A stretch of DNA of 64,000 nucleotides from the NCBI GenBank assembly GCA_904397865.1, contig CAJFOS010000006.1, positions 1 to 64,000 of the forward strand. Direction: 5' to 3'. The notes below the pieces were generated by a model. The model saw only the letters and a list, made by a program, of their open reading frames with translations. It had not been told where the DNA came from and did no database searches. How positions within the stretch are numbered: the first letter of the stretch is position 1; every line of letters starts with the position of its first letter. The position numbers and the translations under genes are program-made. Below are positions 1 to 15,302 of the stretch, piece by piece. This DNA is from Candidatus Allochristensenella caecavium. GTDB lineage: Bacteria; Bacillota; Clostridia; Christensenellales; QAND01.

Positions 1-87
1 CGTCAACGTCGTCTTCCCGTGGTCTACGTGCCCGATTGTCCCGATGTTTACGTGCGGTTTCGTACGTTCAAATTTTCCCTTCGCCAT
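1..87 (-). CDS. tuf: Elongation factor Tu, N-terminal 29 codons (cut by window edge)
   Basis: Only the first 29 codons are present. They begin [20 protein letters not shown] and continue into the G1 P-loop GHVDHGKT, which is diagnostic of EF-Tu, the GTPase that brings aminoacyl-tRNA to the ribosome. The ATG at 85-87 follows AAAGGAGAG with good spacing. It lies 50 bases downstream of the fusA stop in the same direction, the usual last gene of the str operon. The rest of the gene lies left of base 1. Confidence 0.95.
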   Translation of the reverse strand, partial: MAKGKFERTKPHVNIGTIGHVDHGKTTLT

Positions 88-137
88 AGTTGATGACTCT
101 CCTTTTATTGTTCGTAAATGATTATATGAAATTGATT

Positions 138-2198
138 TTACTTGCTCGTCACTTTTTCCAGAACGAACTTCGGCGCTTCTTCATAATGCGAGAACTGCAT
201 GGTAAACACGCCGCGGCCCTGCGTTGTGCTGCGCAGGTCGGTTGCATAACCGAACATTTCGCTCAACGGCACCATTGCATGAATCACCTGCGAATTGCCG
301 CGCGCTTCCATCCCTTCAATACGTCCACGGCGCGAACTCAGGTTGCCCATGACATCGCCCATGTATTCTTCCGGAATGACGACTTCGGTTTTCATCATCG
401 GCTCCAGCAGAATCGGGCCTGCCTTTTCCATTCCCTCTTTAAAGGCCATGGAACCGGCAATCTTAAATGCCATTTCTGAAGAGTCGACGTCGTGATAACT
501 ACCGTCCACAACTGTCGCTCGGAAATCCATCACTTCAAAACCGCCCAGGACGCCGCTCTTTGCCGCTTCCTGGATACCCTGGTCAATGGGGGCGATGAAT
601 TCCTTAGGAATACAGCCGCCGACCGTGGCATTGACAAATTCATAGCCGGAACCCGGTTCCAACGGTTCGAATTCCACCACGCAGTGGCCGTATTGGCCAC
701 GACCGCCGGATTGACGTGCGTATTTCTTGTCTACGCGTACTTTTTTGGTAATCGCTTCACGATAAGCAACCTGCGGGTTACCGACGTTGGCTTCCACCTT
801 AAATTCGCGCAGCAGACGGTCTACAATAATATCCAAGTGCAGTTCGCCCATGCCAGCGATGATGGTCTGGCCCGTCTCCTGGTCCGTATAGGCGCGGAAA
901 GTCGGGTCTTCTTCTGCCAGCTTACCCAATGCGATGGACATCTTCTCCTGTCCCGCTTTGGTTTTAGGTTCAATTGCAACGCGGATAACCGGTTCCGGGA
1001 ACACCATGGATTCCAGTACAATCTGGTTCTTTTCATCACACAGCGTATCGCCAGTGGTGGTGTCACGCAAGCCAACAACGGCTGCGATATCACCTGCATA
1101 AAGCTGTTCAATCTCTTCCCGATGGTTGGCATGCATCTGCAGGATGCGTCCTACGCGTTCGCGCTTTCCTTTGGTAGAGTTATAGACATAGCTGCCGGAT
1201 TTGAGCGTGCCGGAATAGACGCGCACAAACGCAAGCTTTCCAACAAAGGGGTCTGCCATAATTTTGAAAGCCAGCGCAGCAAACGGACCATTGTCATCCG
1301 CTTCGCGGGTAATTTCTTCATCGCTGTCCGGTTTGGTGCCATGGGCCGGCGGAATATCCAGCGGGGACGGCATGAAGTTGACGATTGCGTCGAGCAACAA
1401 CTGCACGCCCTTGTTTTTATAGCTCGTACCACAAACAACCGGTACGATTTCGCAGGCAACCGTCGCCTTGCGGATGGCAGCAATCATTTCATCTACGGTC
1501 AGTTCTTCACCGCCCAGATATTTATCCAGCAGCGCTTCGTCCGTTTCCGCGATGGATTCAATCATCGCCTGCCGGTATTCCTCGGCTTTTTCAACCATAT
1601 CATCCGGAATCGGCGCGTCCGAAGGCGTACCGTCATCGGCAAACAGAACCGCTTTTTGATTCAGCAGGTCCACTACGCCGACAAAGTCGCTCTCTGCACC
1701 AATCGGCAATTGAATCGGTACCGGATTGGCATTGAGACGGTCCTTCATCATCTGGATGACGTTATAGAAATTTGCGCCCGTGATATCCATTTTGTTGATA
1801 TAGGCCATACGCGGAACGCCGTAGCCTTCTGCCTGGCGCCAAACGGTTTCACTTTGCGGTTCTACGCCGCCCTTGGCGCAGAAAACGGCAACTGTGCCGT
1901 CCAAAACGCGCAGGGAGCGCTCCACTTCCACGGTGAAGTCCACGTGGCCAGGGGTGTCGATAATATTGATGCGCTTGCCTTTCCAGAAGCAGGTCGTCGC
2001 AGCGGACTGAATCGTAATGCCGCGTTCCTGTTCCTGCACCATGAAGTCCATGGTAGCCGCGCCTTCGTGCACTTCACCGATTTTATGGGTTTTGCCCGTA
2101 AAATACAGGATGCGCTCTGTCGTCGTTGTTTTGCCGGCATCGATGTGTGCCATGATGCCAATATTACGAGTGTTTTCAAGGGAATACTGCCGTGGCAC
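138..2198 (-). CDS. fusA: Elongation factor G
   Basis: EF-G is the translocation and ribosome-recycling GTPase of the cytosol. The protein is 686 residues from a GTG start at 2196-2198, near the usual length. GTPase motifs are visible: AHIDAGKTT (about 17-25), DTPGH (about 81-85) and NKMD (about 135-138). The C-terminal EF-G domains IV and V follow, including the segment [12 protein letters not shown]. An upstream in-frame ATG at 2226-2228 would add ten residues without family counterpart, whereas GTG is preceded by GGAGGGGG and gives the normal N-terminus [20 protein letters not shown]. It is followed by tuf and preceded by rpsG, the classic str operon order. Confidence 0.97.
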   Translation of the reverse strand: MPRQYSLENTRNIGIMAHIDAGKTTTTERILYFTGKTHKIGEVHEGAATMDFMVQEQERGITIQSAATTCFWKGKRINIIDTPGHVDFTVEVERSLRVLDGTVAVFCAKGGVEPQSETVWRQAEGYGVPRMAYINKMDITGANFYNVIQMMKDRLNANPVPIQLPIGAESDFVGVVDLLNQKAVLFADDGTPSDAPIPDDMVEKAEEYRQAMIESIAETDEALLDKYLGGEELTVDEMIAAIRKATVACEIVPVVCGTSYKNKGVQLLLDAIVNFMPSPLDIPPAHGTKPDSDEEITREADDNGPFAALAFKIMADPFVGKLAFVRVYSGTLKSGSYVYNSTKGKRERVGRILQMHANHREEIEQLYAGDIAAVVGLRDTTTGDTLCDEKNQIVLESMVFPEPVIRVAIEPKTKAGQEKMSIALGKLAEEDPTFRAYTDQETGQTIIAGMGELHLDIIVDRLLREFKVEANVGNPQVAYREAITKKVRVDKKYARQSGGRGQYGHCVVEFEPLEPGSGYEFVNATVGGCIPKEFIAPIDQGIQEAAKSGVLGGFEVMDFRATVVDGSYHDVDSSEMAFKIAGSMAFKEGMEKAGPILLEPMMKTEVVIPEEYMGDVMGNLSSRRGRIEGMEARGNSQVIHAMVPLSEMFGYATDLRSTTQGRGVFTMQFSHYEEAPKFVLEKVTSK

Positions 2199-2291
2199 GC
2201 CTTCCCCCTCCTTCCAGGAATTGTCCATGATAATACAGACAAGGGATTACCCCCTGTGAAAAGGGGGCATTTGCACAAACATGTGCGTGGT

Positions 2292-2762
2292 TTACCAGCG
2301 ATAATGGGCAAACGCCTTGTTCGCTTCCGCCATACGATGCGTATCCTCACGACGTTTGACGGTGCTGCCGGCGTTGTTGGAAGCATCGATAATTTCGTTG
2401 CCCAAGCGCTCATACATCGTCTTTTCATTACGCGTGCGGGAGAACATCACCAGCCAGCGGATGGCCAGCGTCTGGCGGCGTTCGGTGCGAATCTCAATCG
2501 GCACCTGGTAAGTCGCACCGCCAACACGGCGGGCTTTAACTTCCAGCTGCGGCTTGATGTTTTCCATGCATTGGTCAAACACTTCCATGGGTTCGCGGCC
2601 GGTTTTTTCTTGGATCAATTTGAAAGCGTCATATACACAACGCTGCGCAACACCGCGTTTGCCGTCAATCATCACCTGGTTAATCAGCTTGGTTACTACG
2701 GTGCTGTTATAAATCGGATCCGGCAATACTTCACGTTTCGGTACACTACCACGTCTAGGCAT
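2292..2762 (-). CDS. rpsG: Small ribosomal subunit protein uS7
   Basis: S7 nucleates assembly of the 30S head and contacts the E-site tRNA. The 156-residue protein starts [18 protein letters not shown], the standard bacterial start, and contains the conserved [13 protein letters not shown] segment and the basic C-terminal [20 protein letters not shown] end. Length is exactly typical. The ATG at 2760-2762 is preceded by AAGGAGGG. It lies 12 bases downstream of rpsL and about 90 upstream of fusA in one transcription unit. In many bacteria S7 represses this operon by binding the rpsL-rpsG spacer; the very short spacer here leaves little room for that classical site. Confidence 0.97.
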   Translation of the reverse strand: MPRRGSVPKREVLPDPIYNSTVVTKLINQVMIDGKRGVAQRCVYDAFKLIQEKTGREPMEVFDQCMENIKPQLEVKARRVGGATYQVPIEIRTERRQTLAIRWLVMFSRTRNEKTMYERLGNEIIDASNNAGSTVKRREDTHRMAEANKAFAHYRW

Positions 2763-2774
2763 TGGGAACCCTCC

Positions 2775-3152
2775 TTAATTCGATTTTGGTTTCTTGGCGC
2801 CGTAAAGCGAACGGGACTGTTTCCGGTTCGCCACGCCAGCGGTATCCAGCGCGCCACGAATGATGTGATAACGCACGCCGGGGAGGTCTTTGACACGGCC
2901 GCCGCGAATCAACACAGCGCTGTGCTCCTGCAAGTTATGGCCGATGCCGGGGATGTAGCAGGTACCTTCCATGCCATTGGTCAAACGGACACGCGCAATT
3001 TTGCGCAACGCCGAGTTCGGTTTTTTCGGGGTCATCGTACGCACAGCGGTGCAAACGCCGCGGCGCTGCGGACATTTTTCAAGAATAGGTGCGGTCGATT
3101 TATATTCCACTTTCTGTCGACCTTTACGCACCAACTGGTTAATGGTTGGCAT
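2775..3152 (-). CDS. rpsL: Small ribosomal subunit protein uS12
   Basis: S12 lies at the decoding centre. The 125-residue sequence starts [12 protein letters not shown] and has the two loops that determine streptomycin response, [11 protein letters not shown] and [14 protein letters not shown], both with the wild-type lysines (equivalents of K43 and K88), so no streptomycin-resistance change is seen there. The stretch between the N-terminus and PQRRGVCT is one residue or so different from the Bacillus protein. The ATG is preceded by AAGGAGGATCTCA. It is the second gene of the str operon, after the L7Ae-like gene. Confidence 0.97.
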   Translation of the reverse strand: MPTINQLVRKGRQKVEYKSTAPILEKCPQRRGVCTAVRTMTPKKPNSALRKIARVRLTNGMEGTCYIPGIGHNLQEHSAVLIRGGRVKDLPGVRYHIIRGALDTAGVANRKQSRSLYGAKKPKSN

Positions 3153-3184
3153 TGAGATCCTCCTTCAAAAAATCAGGGTATTTG

Positions 3185-3213
3185 AAATCCCTTAGCAACC
3201 CGAAAAGGGATTT
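3185..3213 (-). promoter_or_regulatory. Hairpin in the spacer before rpsL
   Basis: A 9-bp perfect stem AAATCCCTT/AAGGGATTT (3185-3193 with 3205-3213) begins at the stop codon of the upstream gene and ends about 30 bases before the rpsL ribosome site. No proper U run follows, so it does not look like a full terminator. It could be a partial attenuator, an RNA-processing site or a protein-binding element. Confidence 0.4.
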
Positions 3214-3461
3214 TACGCAAATTTAAGAACACCTGCAACCGCAGCCCCTACCGAAATTCCACAAATTTTACCCAACTCTTTCATCGTCGGGATGGTCTCA
3301 AACGGAATATGGGCCGCCTGCAAAGCGGGTATCACTTGGTCTTTGACCTTCGCGTCAGCATCCAGCGCGACAACCGCCCAAGCCAGCTGTTGCTGGTCCA
3401 GAGCGCGCAGCACCTGCCGCAAACCGGTTACGCGTAAGTCGGCATCAATGAGTTTTTGCAT
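3213..3461 (-). CDS. L7Ae/L30e-family RNA-binding protein (YbxF/RplGB-like)
   Basis: This 82-residue protein has the L7Ae/L30e/Gadd45 fold signature: a central segment LAWAVVALDADAKVKDQVIPAL, then HIPFETIPTMKELGKICGI, and a C-terminal GAAVAGVL helix, similar to kink-turn-binding proteins. In B. subtilis the equivalent gene ybxF (rplGB) sits immediately upstream of rpsL, exactly as here, and its product binds kink-turn RNA. The ATG at 3459-3461 follows GAGGATATAA. It is the first gene after the str promoter at 3510-3538. The precise RNA target is not deducible. Confidence 0.85.
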   Translation of the reverse strand: MQKLIDADLRVTGLRQVLRALDQQQLAWAVVALDADAKVKDQVIPALQAAHIPFETIPTMKELGKICGISVGAAVAGVLKFA

Positions 3462-3509
3462 TTATATCCTCGCATACACACAGAAATGCCCACCATGGGA
3501 CACTTGTGT

Positions 3510-3538
3510 ATTCTAGCAAAACGTCAAGGGCGTGTCAA
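3510..3538 (-). promoter_or_regulatory. Sigma-A-type promoter of the str operon
   Basis: On the minus strand TTGACA (3533-3538), a 17-base spacer, and TAGAAT (3510-3515). The -35 overlaps the stop codon of the upstream unknown gene, so the str operon starts its own transcript about 40 bases before the L7Ae-like gene. Confidence 0.75.
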
Positions 3539-4320
3539 CGCCTTTTTTCTCTCCGTTTTTGTTGGTAGACCTGCATATCTCCCTCCGTCGCAGCCCGGAT
3601 GGTATTGAAATCCGCATGTGCTTTGGGACGCGAAGCATGCAGGGTGGGTTTGTTCGTGCTTTCCGTGCGCACATACCAGCCCTTGGCTGCCCAATCTTCC
3701 AGCCCTGGCAAGTCCAATACATGCAAACAGGTACGCTTTTCAATGCGTTTGTGATTGGCACGATGCAGCAGCGTAAAACAGCCAAAGGCCAAAAGCGCTA
3801 CGCCAACGGTCACCAACATGGGCAATACGCCCGTCTTGGCTTTGACGACAAAGACGTTCAGGCAGAAAGCGAGTGCGACAGCTGCCAGGACAACCAGCGT
3901 AAGGATGACGGTATCGCCACGGCTTGCTTTCTGAATATTCTTCATACATTTTTCACAAGCCGGCGCCTCGATATCGATTTCGCCGCCGTTGACAAGATTG
4001 CCGACGCCTGTAGTTACCCGTTTGCCATCCAGGCAATGGTTTGCAACTTTGGCATAAGCTTTGGTCGTCGCCTGGTTGGGATGTTCTCCCCGACAAAGAG
4101 CGCACACGCCTTCTTTGCCAACCGTCACAGGGTATTCATCCAGCACGCCCTGTTCCTGGTAGTATTCCACCGCCATCTTGACGCGTTCCTTGCGTTTCAA
4201 GCTTCCAATTTCACATTCGTTGCAATGCCGGACTTCCCCACGCACATAACGGCAAAGCGGCGAACCCTTAAACGCACAGCCATATTGCTCCAGCATCCTG
4301 TCCAGATATACTTCAGCCAT
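3535..4320 (-). CDS. Unknown membrane protein with paired-cysteine motifs
   Basis: No family recognised. From the ATG at 4318-4320 the protein has 261 residues. The N-terminal 130 residues are cytosol-like and rich in Cys pairs (about C15, C23, C33/C36 in HCNEC, C73/C76 in CALC, C96, C122/C125 in CEKC), suggesting one or more zinc ribbons. Two transmembrane helices follow (about 137-159 and 164-186), then a basic tail ending QQKRREKRR. A TTG at 4342-4344 in frame would add eight residues but lies in a hairpin without a ribosome site; the ATG follows GGGGGAAGG. It lies between rpoC and the str operon on the same strand. Confidence 0.7.
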   Translation of the reverse strand: MAEVYLDRMLEQYGCAFKGSPLCRYVRGEVRHCNECEIGSLKRKERVKMAVEYYQEQGVLDEYPVTVGKEGVCALCRGEHPNQATTKAYAKVANHCLDGKRVTTGVGNLVNGGEIDIEAPACEKCMKNIQKASRGDTVILTLVVLAAVALAFCLNVFVVKAKTGVLPMLVTVGVALLAFGCFTLLHRANHKRIEKRTCLHVLDLPGLEDWAAKGWYVRTESTNKPTLHASRPKAHADFNTIRAATEGDMQVYQQKRREKRR

Positions 4321-4345
4321 CTTTCCTTCCCCCAAATACGCCAAG

Positions 4346-4368
4346 GGGAGGCGTTATCATGGCCTCCC
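4346..4368 (-). terminator. Weak hairpin after rpoC
   Basis: A 7-bp stem GGGAGGC/GCCTCCC (4346-4352 with 4362-4368) with a 9-base loop lies about 40 bases past the rpoC stop. The following bases are only modestly U-rich, so termination may be partial and the downstream unknown gene may be reached by read-through. Confidence 0.35.
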
Positions 4369-4409
4369 GTTGGAACAGAGTAGGTGCGTCTGCCCACGGC
4401 AGACGGTCA

Positions 4410-8036
<3,627 letters not shown>

Positions 8037-8067
8037 GAACACCAACCTCCTGAATCATGCGACGCGA

Positions 8068-11814
<3,747 letters not shown>

Positions 11815-11999
11815 ATTAAATCTTCACTCCCAATCCGTATGGTTGCTGATATACACCCCACAGACAAACGTGGGTTAAGACGGGGCCCCCTCTTGCACTT
11901 TTTGCAAAAGGCGGTTACAATGTGAATGTTGATGGTTAGAAATCCCACCAAATTGTCCATCGGTTTCCCTTTTTCAGGGGAATACTGATGCAATTTATG
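11815..11999 (-). promoter_or_regulatory. rpoB 5' leader
   Basis: About 185 bases between the rpoB promoter and its start codon. It contains a short reading frame of 60 codons overlapping the rpoB start (11811-11993) without a convincing ribosome site, and the inverted segment TTTTGCAAAAAGTGCAAGAG near 11890-11910. No known riboswitch or ribosomal-protein leader could be recognised. A leader this long is compatible with attenuation or translational control, but nothing specific is proven. Confidence 0.4.
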
Positions 12000-12028
12000 A
12001 TGGTAGCATATTTCTGTATAACTGTCAA
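12000..12028 (-). promoter_or_regulatory. Sigma-A-type promoter of rpoBC
   Basis: Minus strand TTGACA (12023-12028), 17-base spacer, TACCAT (12000-12005). A consensus -35 with optimal spacing upstream of the rpoB leader. Confidence 0.75.
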
Positions 12029-12080
12029 CCTTCTCCCGAAAATGCGGGGTTTTTTTCTTTTTATCGCCTTTTCTCTACAA

Positions 12081-12113
12081 ATATGGGGGGTACGGAATTC
12101 GTACCCCCCATAT
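12081..12113 (-). terminator. Terminator after yacL
   Basis: Perfect 14-bp stem ATATGGGGGGTACG/CGTACCCCCCATAT with a 5-base loop, starting 18 bases past the yacL stop. The following minus-strand bases are TTGTAGAG, a poor U run, but the stem is very stable. It separates yacL from rpoB. Confidence 0.65.
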
Positions 12114-12131
12114 GGTTTTGCTTTTATTTAA

Positions 12132-13280
12132 TCATGCGCTGATTTTGGCAAAAATCATGCGGCCAGCCGCCGTCTGCAGCACGGATGTCACCATTACATC
12201 GAGCTGCTCTCCCAGCCGATTGCGTCCACCGTCGACGACAATCATCGTGCCGTCGTCCAGATAGCCAACGCCCTGGCCCTGTTCCTTGCCGGGGTTGACA
12301 ATTTGGATGTTCATCATTTCCCCCGGTAATACAGCCGGTTTTAAGGCATTGGCCAACTGGTTGATATTCAGCACCTCAACACCCTTGACCGTAGCGACCT
12401 TATTGAGATTGAAATCATTGGTAACCACTTTGCCCTTCATTTCCTTGGCCAGGCGAATCAGCTTCTCATCTACTTCCATATTCTCATAATCTTTTTCCAC
12501 CACCTGCAGACTCTTCATCTCCGTCTGCATGGCGTTGAGGATATCCAACCCCCGGCGGCCGCGCTGACGGCGCAGCGCATCCGCGGAGTCCGCAATATGC
12601 CGCAGTTCACCTAGGACAAAGGCGGGCACAACCAACTTGCCCTCCAAAAAACCGGTTTTAGCCAAATCGTATATGCGCCCATCAATGATAACCGATGTGT
12701 CTAGAATTTTGGGGCATCCGCCACGCACTGCTTTGGGTTCAGCGTTTTTCTTGCGCGCCCAACTGCTGACGGCGCCATCTCGTGGCTCGCCCGTGTTCTC
12801 CGCCTCGGTATTTTCCGGCAGCAACCGGCGCAGCGGGCGAAACAGTTCGGTCTTCCGGTGCACGGCAACCGTTGCCCCCAAGTATCCCAATATGATGTAT
12901 ACGACGACAGAAAGGGGAACGGATATCCAAGCCAGGGGGATGCGGTTAATCAAAGTAGAAAGTAGTAATGCGAGAATAAGTCCGATAATCAGTCCGGCCA
13001 GGCCCGACAGCACATCCTGCATGGGAATCTGTGTCAGTCTGTTTTCCAGCCTTTTCAGGCCGTCCATAATTTTGCGCATCAGCATGGGTTCAAAAATGAA
13101 GGTGAACAAAAGCCCTGCCAATGCAAATACGCTATAGAGAATCGCCAGCGTCACAGAGGAAAGCTGTGCCGCCGCATCAAAAATCTCCAGCGCATGCGCT
13201 ACACTGAACGTCAAAGCCAAAAGGCCCGCCCCCAGCGCTCCACCTACTAAAGAAATTAAAATACGCAACAATCGTTTCAC
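12132..13280 (-). CDS. PIN/TRAM-domain membrane protein (YacL family)
   Basis: YacL-type proteins have N-terminal membrane helices, a PIN nuclease-like domain and a TRAM RNA-binding domain; their cellular substrate is not established. In this 382-residue protein four hydrophobic segments occupy about residues 5-150. The PIN domain begins KILDTSVIIDGRIYDL and carries the acidic residues of the nuclease site in FVLGELRHIADSAD, RRGLDIL and VVTNDFNLNK. The C-terminal TRAM segment includes GYLDDGTMIVVDGGRNRLG. The start is GTG (13278-13280) nine bases after AGGAGG; the nearby ATG is out of frame. It lies next to carD, radA and ispF, a neighbourhood conserved in Firmicutes. Confidence 0.9.
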   Translation of the reverse strand: MKRLLRILISLVGGALGAGLLALTFSVAHALEIFDAAAQLSSVTLAILYSVFALAGLLFTFIFEPMLMRKIMDGLKRLENRLTQIPMQDVLSGLAGLIIGLILALLLSTLINRIPLAWISVPLSVVVYIILGYLGATVAVHRKTELFRPLRRLLPENTEAENTGEPRDGAVSSWARKKNAEPKAVRGGCPKILDTSVIIDGRIYDLAKTGFLEGKLVVPAFVLGELRHIADSADALRRQRGRRGLDILNAMQTEMKSLQVVEKDYENMEVDEKLIRLAKEMKGKVVTNDFNLNKVATVKGVEVLNINQLANALKPAVLPGEMMNIQIVNPGKEQGQGVGYLDDGTMIVVDGGRNRLGEQLDVMVTSVLQTAAGRMIFAKISA

Positions 13281-13336
13281 ATGTATTCACCTCCTTTCCC
13301 TGCCCGCGTTGCGGGAGAATCTTCCAATTACACGAA

Positions 13337-13360
13337 AAGCCGTTTTTCAGCAAACGGCTT
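13337..13360 (-). terminator. Terminator overlapping the end of carD
   Basis: 9-bp stem AAGCCGTTT/AAACGGCTT (13337-13345 with 13352-13360). The carD TGA stop at 13347-13349 lies in the loop, and TTTTC follows on the minus strand. It probably reduces read-through from carD into yacL. Confidence 0.65.
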
Positions 13361-13823
13361 GTTCAATCTTCTGCAACACTTCCTGCTCTTCCAGTCCCAG
13401 TGACAAAACCAACTCGCTGCACAGAATATGCCGGGCACTGTTAAGCATCTTTCTCTCGCCGGTGGAAAGCCCCTTGCTTCTGTCACGCAACGTCAACGCC
13501 CGAACAACCTCGGCCGTATCGATAATGCTGCCCGTCCGCATCTTATCCAGATTTTCCCGATAGCGCCGGTTCCAGTTCGGGCATTCGTCATCTCCGTCTT
13601 CGGACAAAAAATCCAATACCTTCCGGCCCTGTTCCGCCGATATGATAGGGCGCAATCCCCCTTCGCCCGGCGTATCCACGGGCACCATTACCTTCATTCC
13701 ACCCACAGCAAAGCGAAGCACATAATAGCGCTTGATTTCCCCTAATATCTCTTTCTCTTCAATGGCCTCAATGACGCCCGCGCCATGCATCGGATACGCC
13801 ACGCGGTCTCCCACGCTAAACAA
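13347..13823 (-). CDS. carD: CarD-family transcription regulator
   Basis: CarD proteins bind the RNA polymerase beta subunit and stabilise open promoter complexes. From the TTG start at 13821-13823 the protein has 158 residues and begins MFSVGDRVAYPMHGAGVIEA, the usual CarD RNAP-interaction (Tudor-like) N-terminus. The helical C-terminal DNA-binding domain runs from about residue 65. Earlier in-frame starts, including ATG at 13848-13850, are excluded because that ATG overlaps the -10 box of a consensus promoter (13849-13877), while AAGGAGGG lies eight bases before the TTG. It lies between radA and yacL; its own promoter suggests control independent of radA. Confidence 0.9.
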   Translation of the reverse strand: MFSVGDRVAYPMHGAGVIEAIEEKEILGEIKRYYVLRFAVGGMKVMVPVDTPGEGGLRPIISAEQGRKVLDFLSEDGDDECPNWNRRYRENLDKMRTGSIIDTAEVVRALTLRDRSKGLSTGERKMLNSARHILCSELVLSLGLEEQEVLQKIEQAVC

Positions 13824-13848
13824 TGCCTCGCCCTCCTTCTCATTTTTC

Positions 13849-13877
13849 ATGATATCGTAGCGGGTCTGTATTGTCAA
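13849..13877 (-). promoter_or_regulatory. Sigma-A-type promoter of carD
   Basis: Minus strand TTGACA (13872-13877), 17-base spacer, TATCAT (13849-13854). The -35 overlaps the radA stop codon. Predicted transcription begins about 15-20 bases before the TTG start of carD. Confidence 0.75.
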
Positions 13878-15298
13878 ACCAACGGCTGAGCCGGTTTCCC
13901 GCTTTCTTCCGATGGATTTTGCCTGTGAACAGGCTGCAGGGCAAGACCCAGCACCTGCACGATATCCCGCACGCCTACCCACTGCGTTCCCTGCGGAGGT
14001 TGCAGCCCTTTGACCGCATCACGGGGGACCAGAATGTGTGTAAAGCCCATTTTGCCACATTCGCTGGCGCGGCGTTCCAGCTGTGAAACGGAACGGATTT
14101 CCCCGGTCAAACCTATCTCGCCAATCATGCAAAACCCTTCGCGCAACGGCCGTCCGGTTGCAGCAGAGGCAATAGCAGTCGCCATGGCCAGGTCATTCGC
14201 CGGTTCATTCAGCCGCAGACCTCCTACGGCGTTCACATAAACATCGCGGTTATACAGCGCGATGCCGGCGCTGCGTTCGAGCACTGCAATCATCAATAGC
14301 ATGCGGTTATAATCCACGCCAGTGGCCATACGCCGCGGCTGTCCAAACGTAGTGGTGGCAGCCAACGCCTGGATTTCGCTGAGCACCGGGCGTGTTCCTT
14401 CCAGCGAACAGGTCACAGCCGAACCCGCCACGCCGCGGGTGTGCTGAGAAATCAACATTGCCGACGGGTTGGTCATCTCCCGCATACCCTCTGCCGTCAT
14501 TTCAAATACGCCAATTTCGTTGGTAGACCCGAATCGGTTTTTGACAGCACGCAGGATGCGCAGCGAGGAATGGCGCTCCCCTTCAAAATACAGCACCGTA
14601 TCCACCATATGTTCCAAAACCCGCGGGCCAGCCAGCGCCCCCTCCTTGGTTACATGCCCGACCAACAGCACGCTCGCCCCTGTTTCCTTGGCTACGCGAA
14701 GAGCCAGTGCAGCGCATTCGCGCACCTGTGACACGCTGCCAAGCGAACTGGATACGCCGGCGCGATTCATCGTTTGGATGGAATCAATCACTACCACGGG
14801 CAACGTCCGCTTTTCGATTTCTGTACAGATGACGTCCATATCCGTTTCGGCAAGCATATACAGGTTTTCCGACCGTACACCCAACCGCTGGGCGCGCATC
14901 TTTACCTGTCGCGCGGATTCTTCTCCTGAAACATACAGTACGGTATGACCGGATTGCGCCAGGTTTTCGCATGCCTGTAACAGCAGGGTGGACTTTCCCA
15001 CGCCCGGCTCGCCGCCCACCAGAACGACTGCCCCTTCCACAAGCCCGCCGCCCAGCACGCGGTCCAATTCCCCAATGCCGGTAGAAGCATAGGTCTGTGC
15101 GGTTAAGTCAATGTCCACCATGCGCTGCACGACGGCTTGAGCGCTACGGCGTGGCGTCGCAGCGGACTTGCTGTTGCCGGTAAAGACCGTCTGTTCCTCC
15201 ATGGTGTTCCATTCGCCACAGCCTGGGCACCGGCCCATCCATTTGCCGCTCTCATATCCACAGCCTGTGCAAATAAATGTCGTTTTTGTCTTTGCCAT
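13874..15298 (-). CDS. radA: DNA repair protein RadA (Sms)
   Basis: RadA is a RecA-related ATPase and helicase acting on branched recombination intermediates. The 474-residue protein has the N-terminal C4 zinc finger (C10, C13, C24, C27), the Walker A motif GGEPGVGKST at about 95-104, Walker B VVVIDSIQT, the RadA signature KNRFG and a Lon-like C-terminal domain. Length is typical. The stop of the upstream unknown gene lies 4 bases before the ATG, so the two are probably translationally linked; the ribosome site is weak (AGGA 14 bases away). In Bacillus radA is followed by disA, which is absent here. Confidence 0.96.
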   Translation of the reverse strand: MAKTKTTFICTGCGYESGKWMGRCPGCGEWNTMEEQTVFTGNSKSAATPRRSAQAVVQRMVDIDLTAQTYASTGIGELDRVLGGGLVEGAVVLVGGEPGVGKSTLLLQACENLAQSGHTVLYVSGEESARQVKMRAQRLGVRSENLYMLAETDMDVICTEIEKRTLPVVVIDSIQTMNRAGVSSSLGSVSQVRECAALALRVAKETGASVLLVGHVTKEGALAGPRVLEHMVDTVLYFEGERHSSLRILRAVKNRFGSTNEIGVFEMTAEGMREMTNPSAMLISQHTRGVAGSAVTCSLEGTRPVLSEIQALAATTTFGQPRRMATGVDYNRMLLMIAVLERSAGIALYNRDVYVNAVGGLRLNEPANDLAMATAIASAATGRPLREGFCMIGEIGLTGEIRSVSQLERRASECGKMGFTHILVPRDAVKGLQPPQGTQWVGVRDIVQVLGLALQPVHRQNPSEESGKPAQPLV

Positions 15299-15302
15299 GT
15301 GC

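Noticed and set aside
492-3155. Plus-strand open frame of 887 codons opposite fusA, rpsG and rpsL
   Set aside because: Antisense shadow of three certain genes; low-complexity His/Phe/Arg-rich text, no ribosome site. The same applies to long plus frames at 4359-5615, 5763-7379, 8983-11043, 15168-16634 and 31733-32878.
3529-3534. A nested TTGACG as alternative -35 for the str operon
   Set aside because: It lies eight bases closer and has no -10 at correct spacing; the outer TTGACA/TAGAAT pair fits much better.
12034-12056. CCCG-N6-CGGG followed by a T run on the plus strand
   Set aside because: Only four paired bases and no plus-strand gene upstream to terminate.
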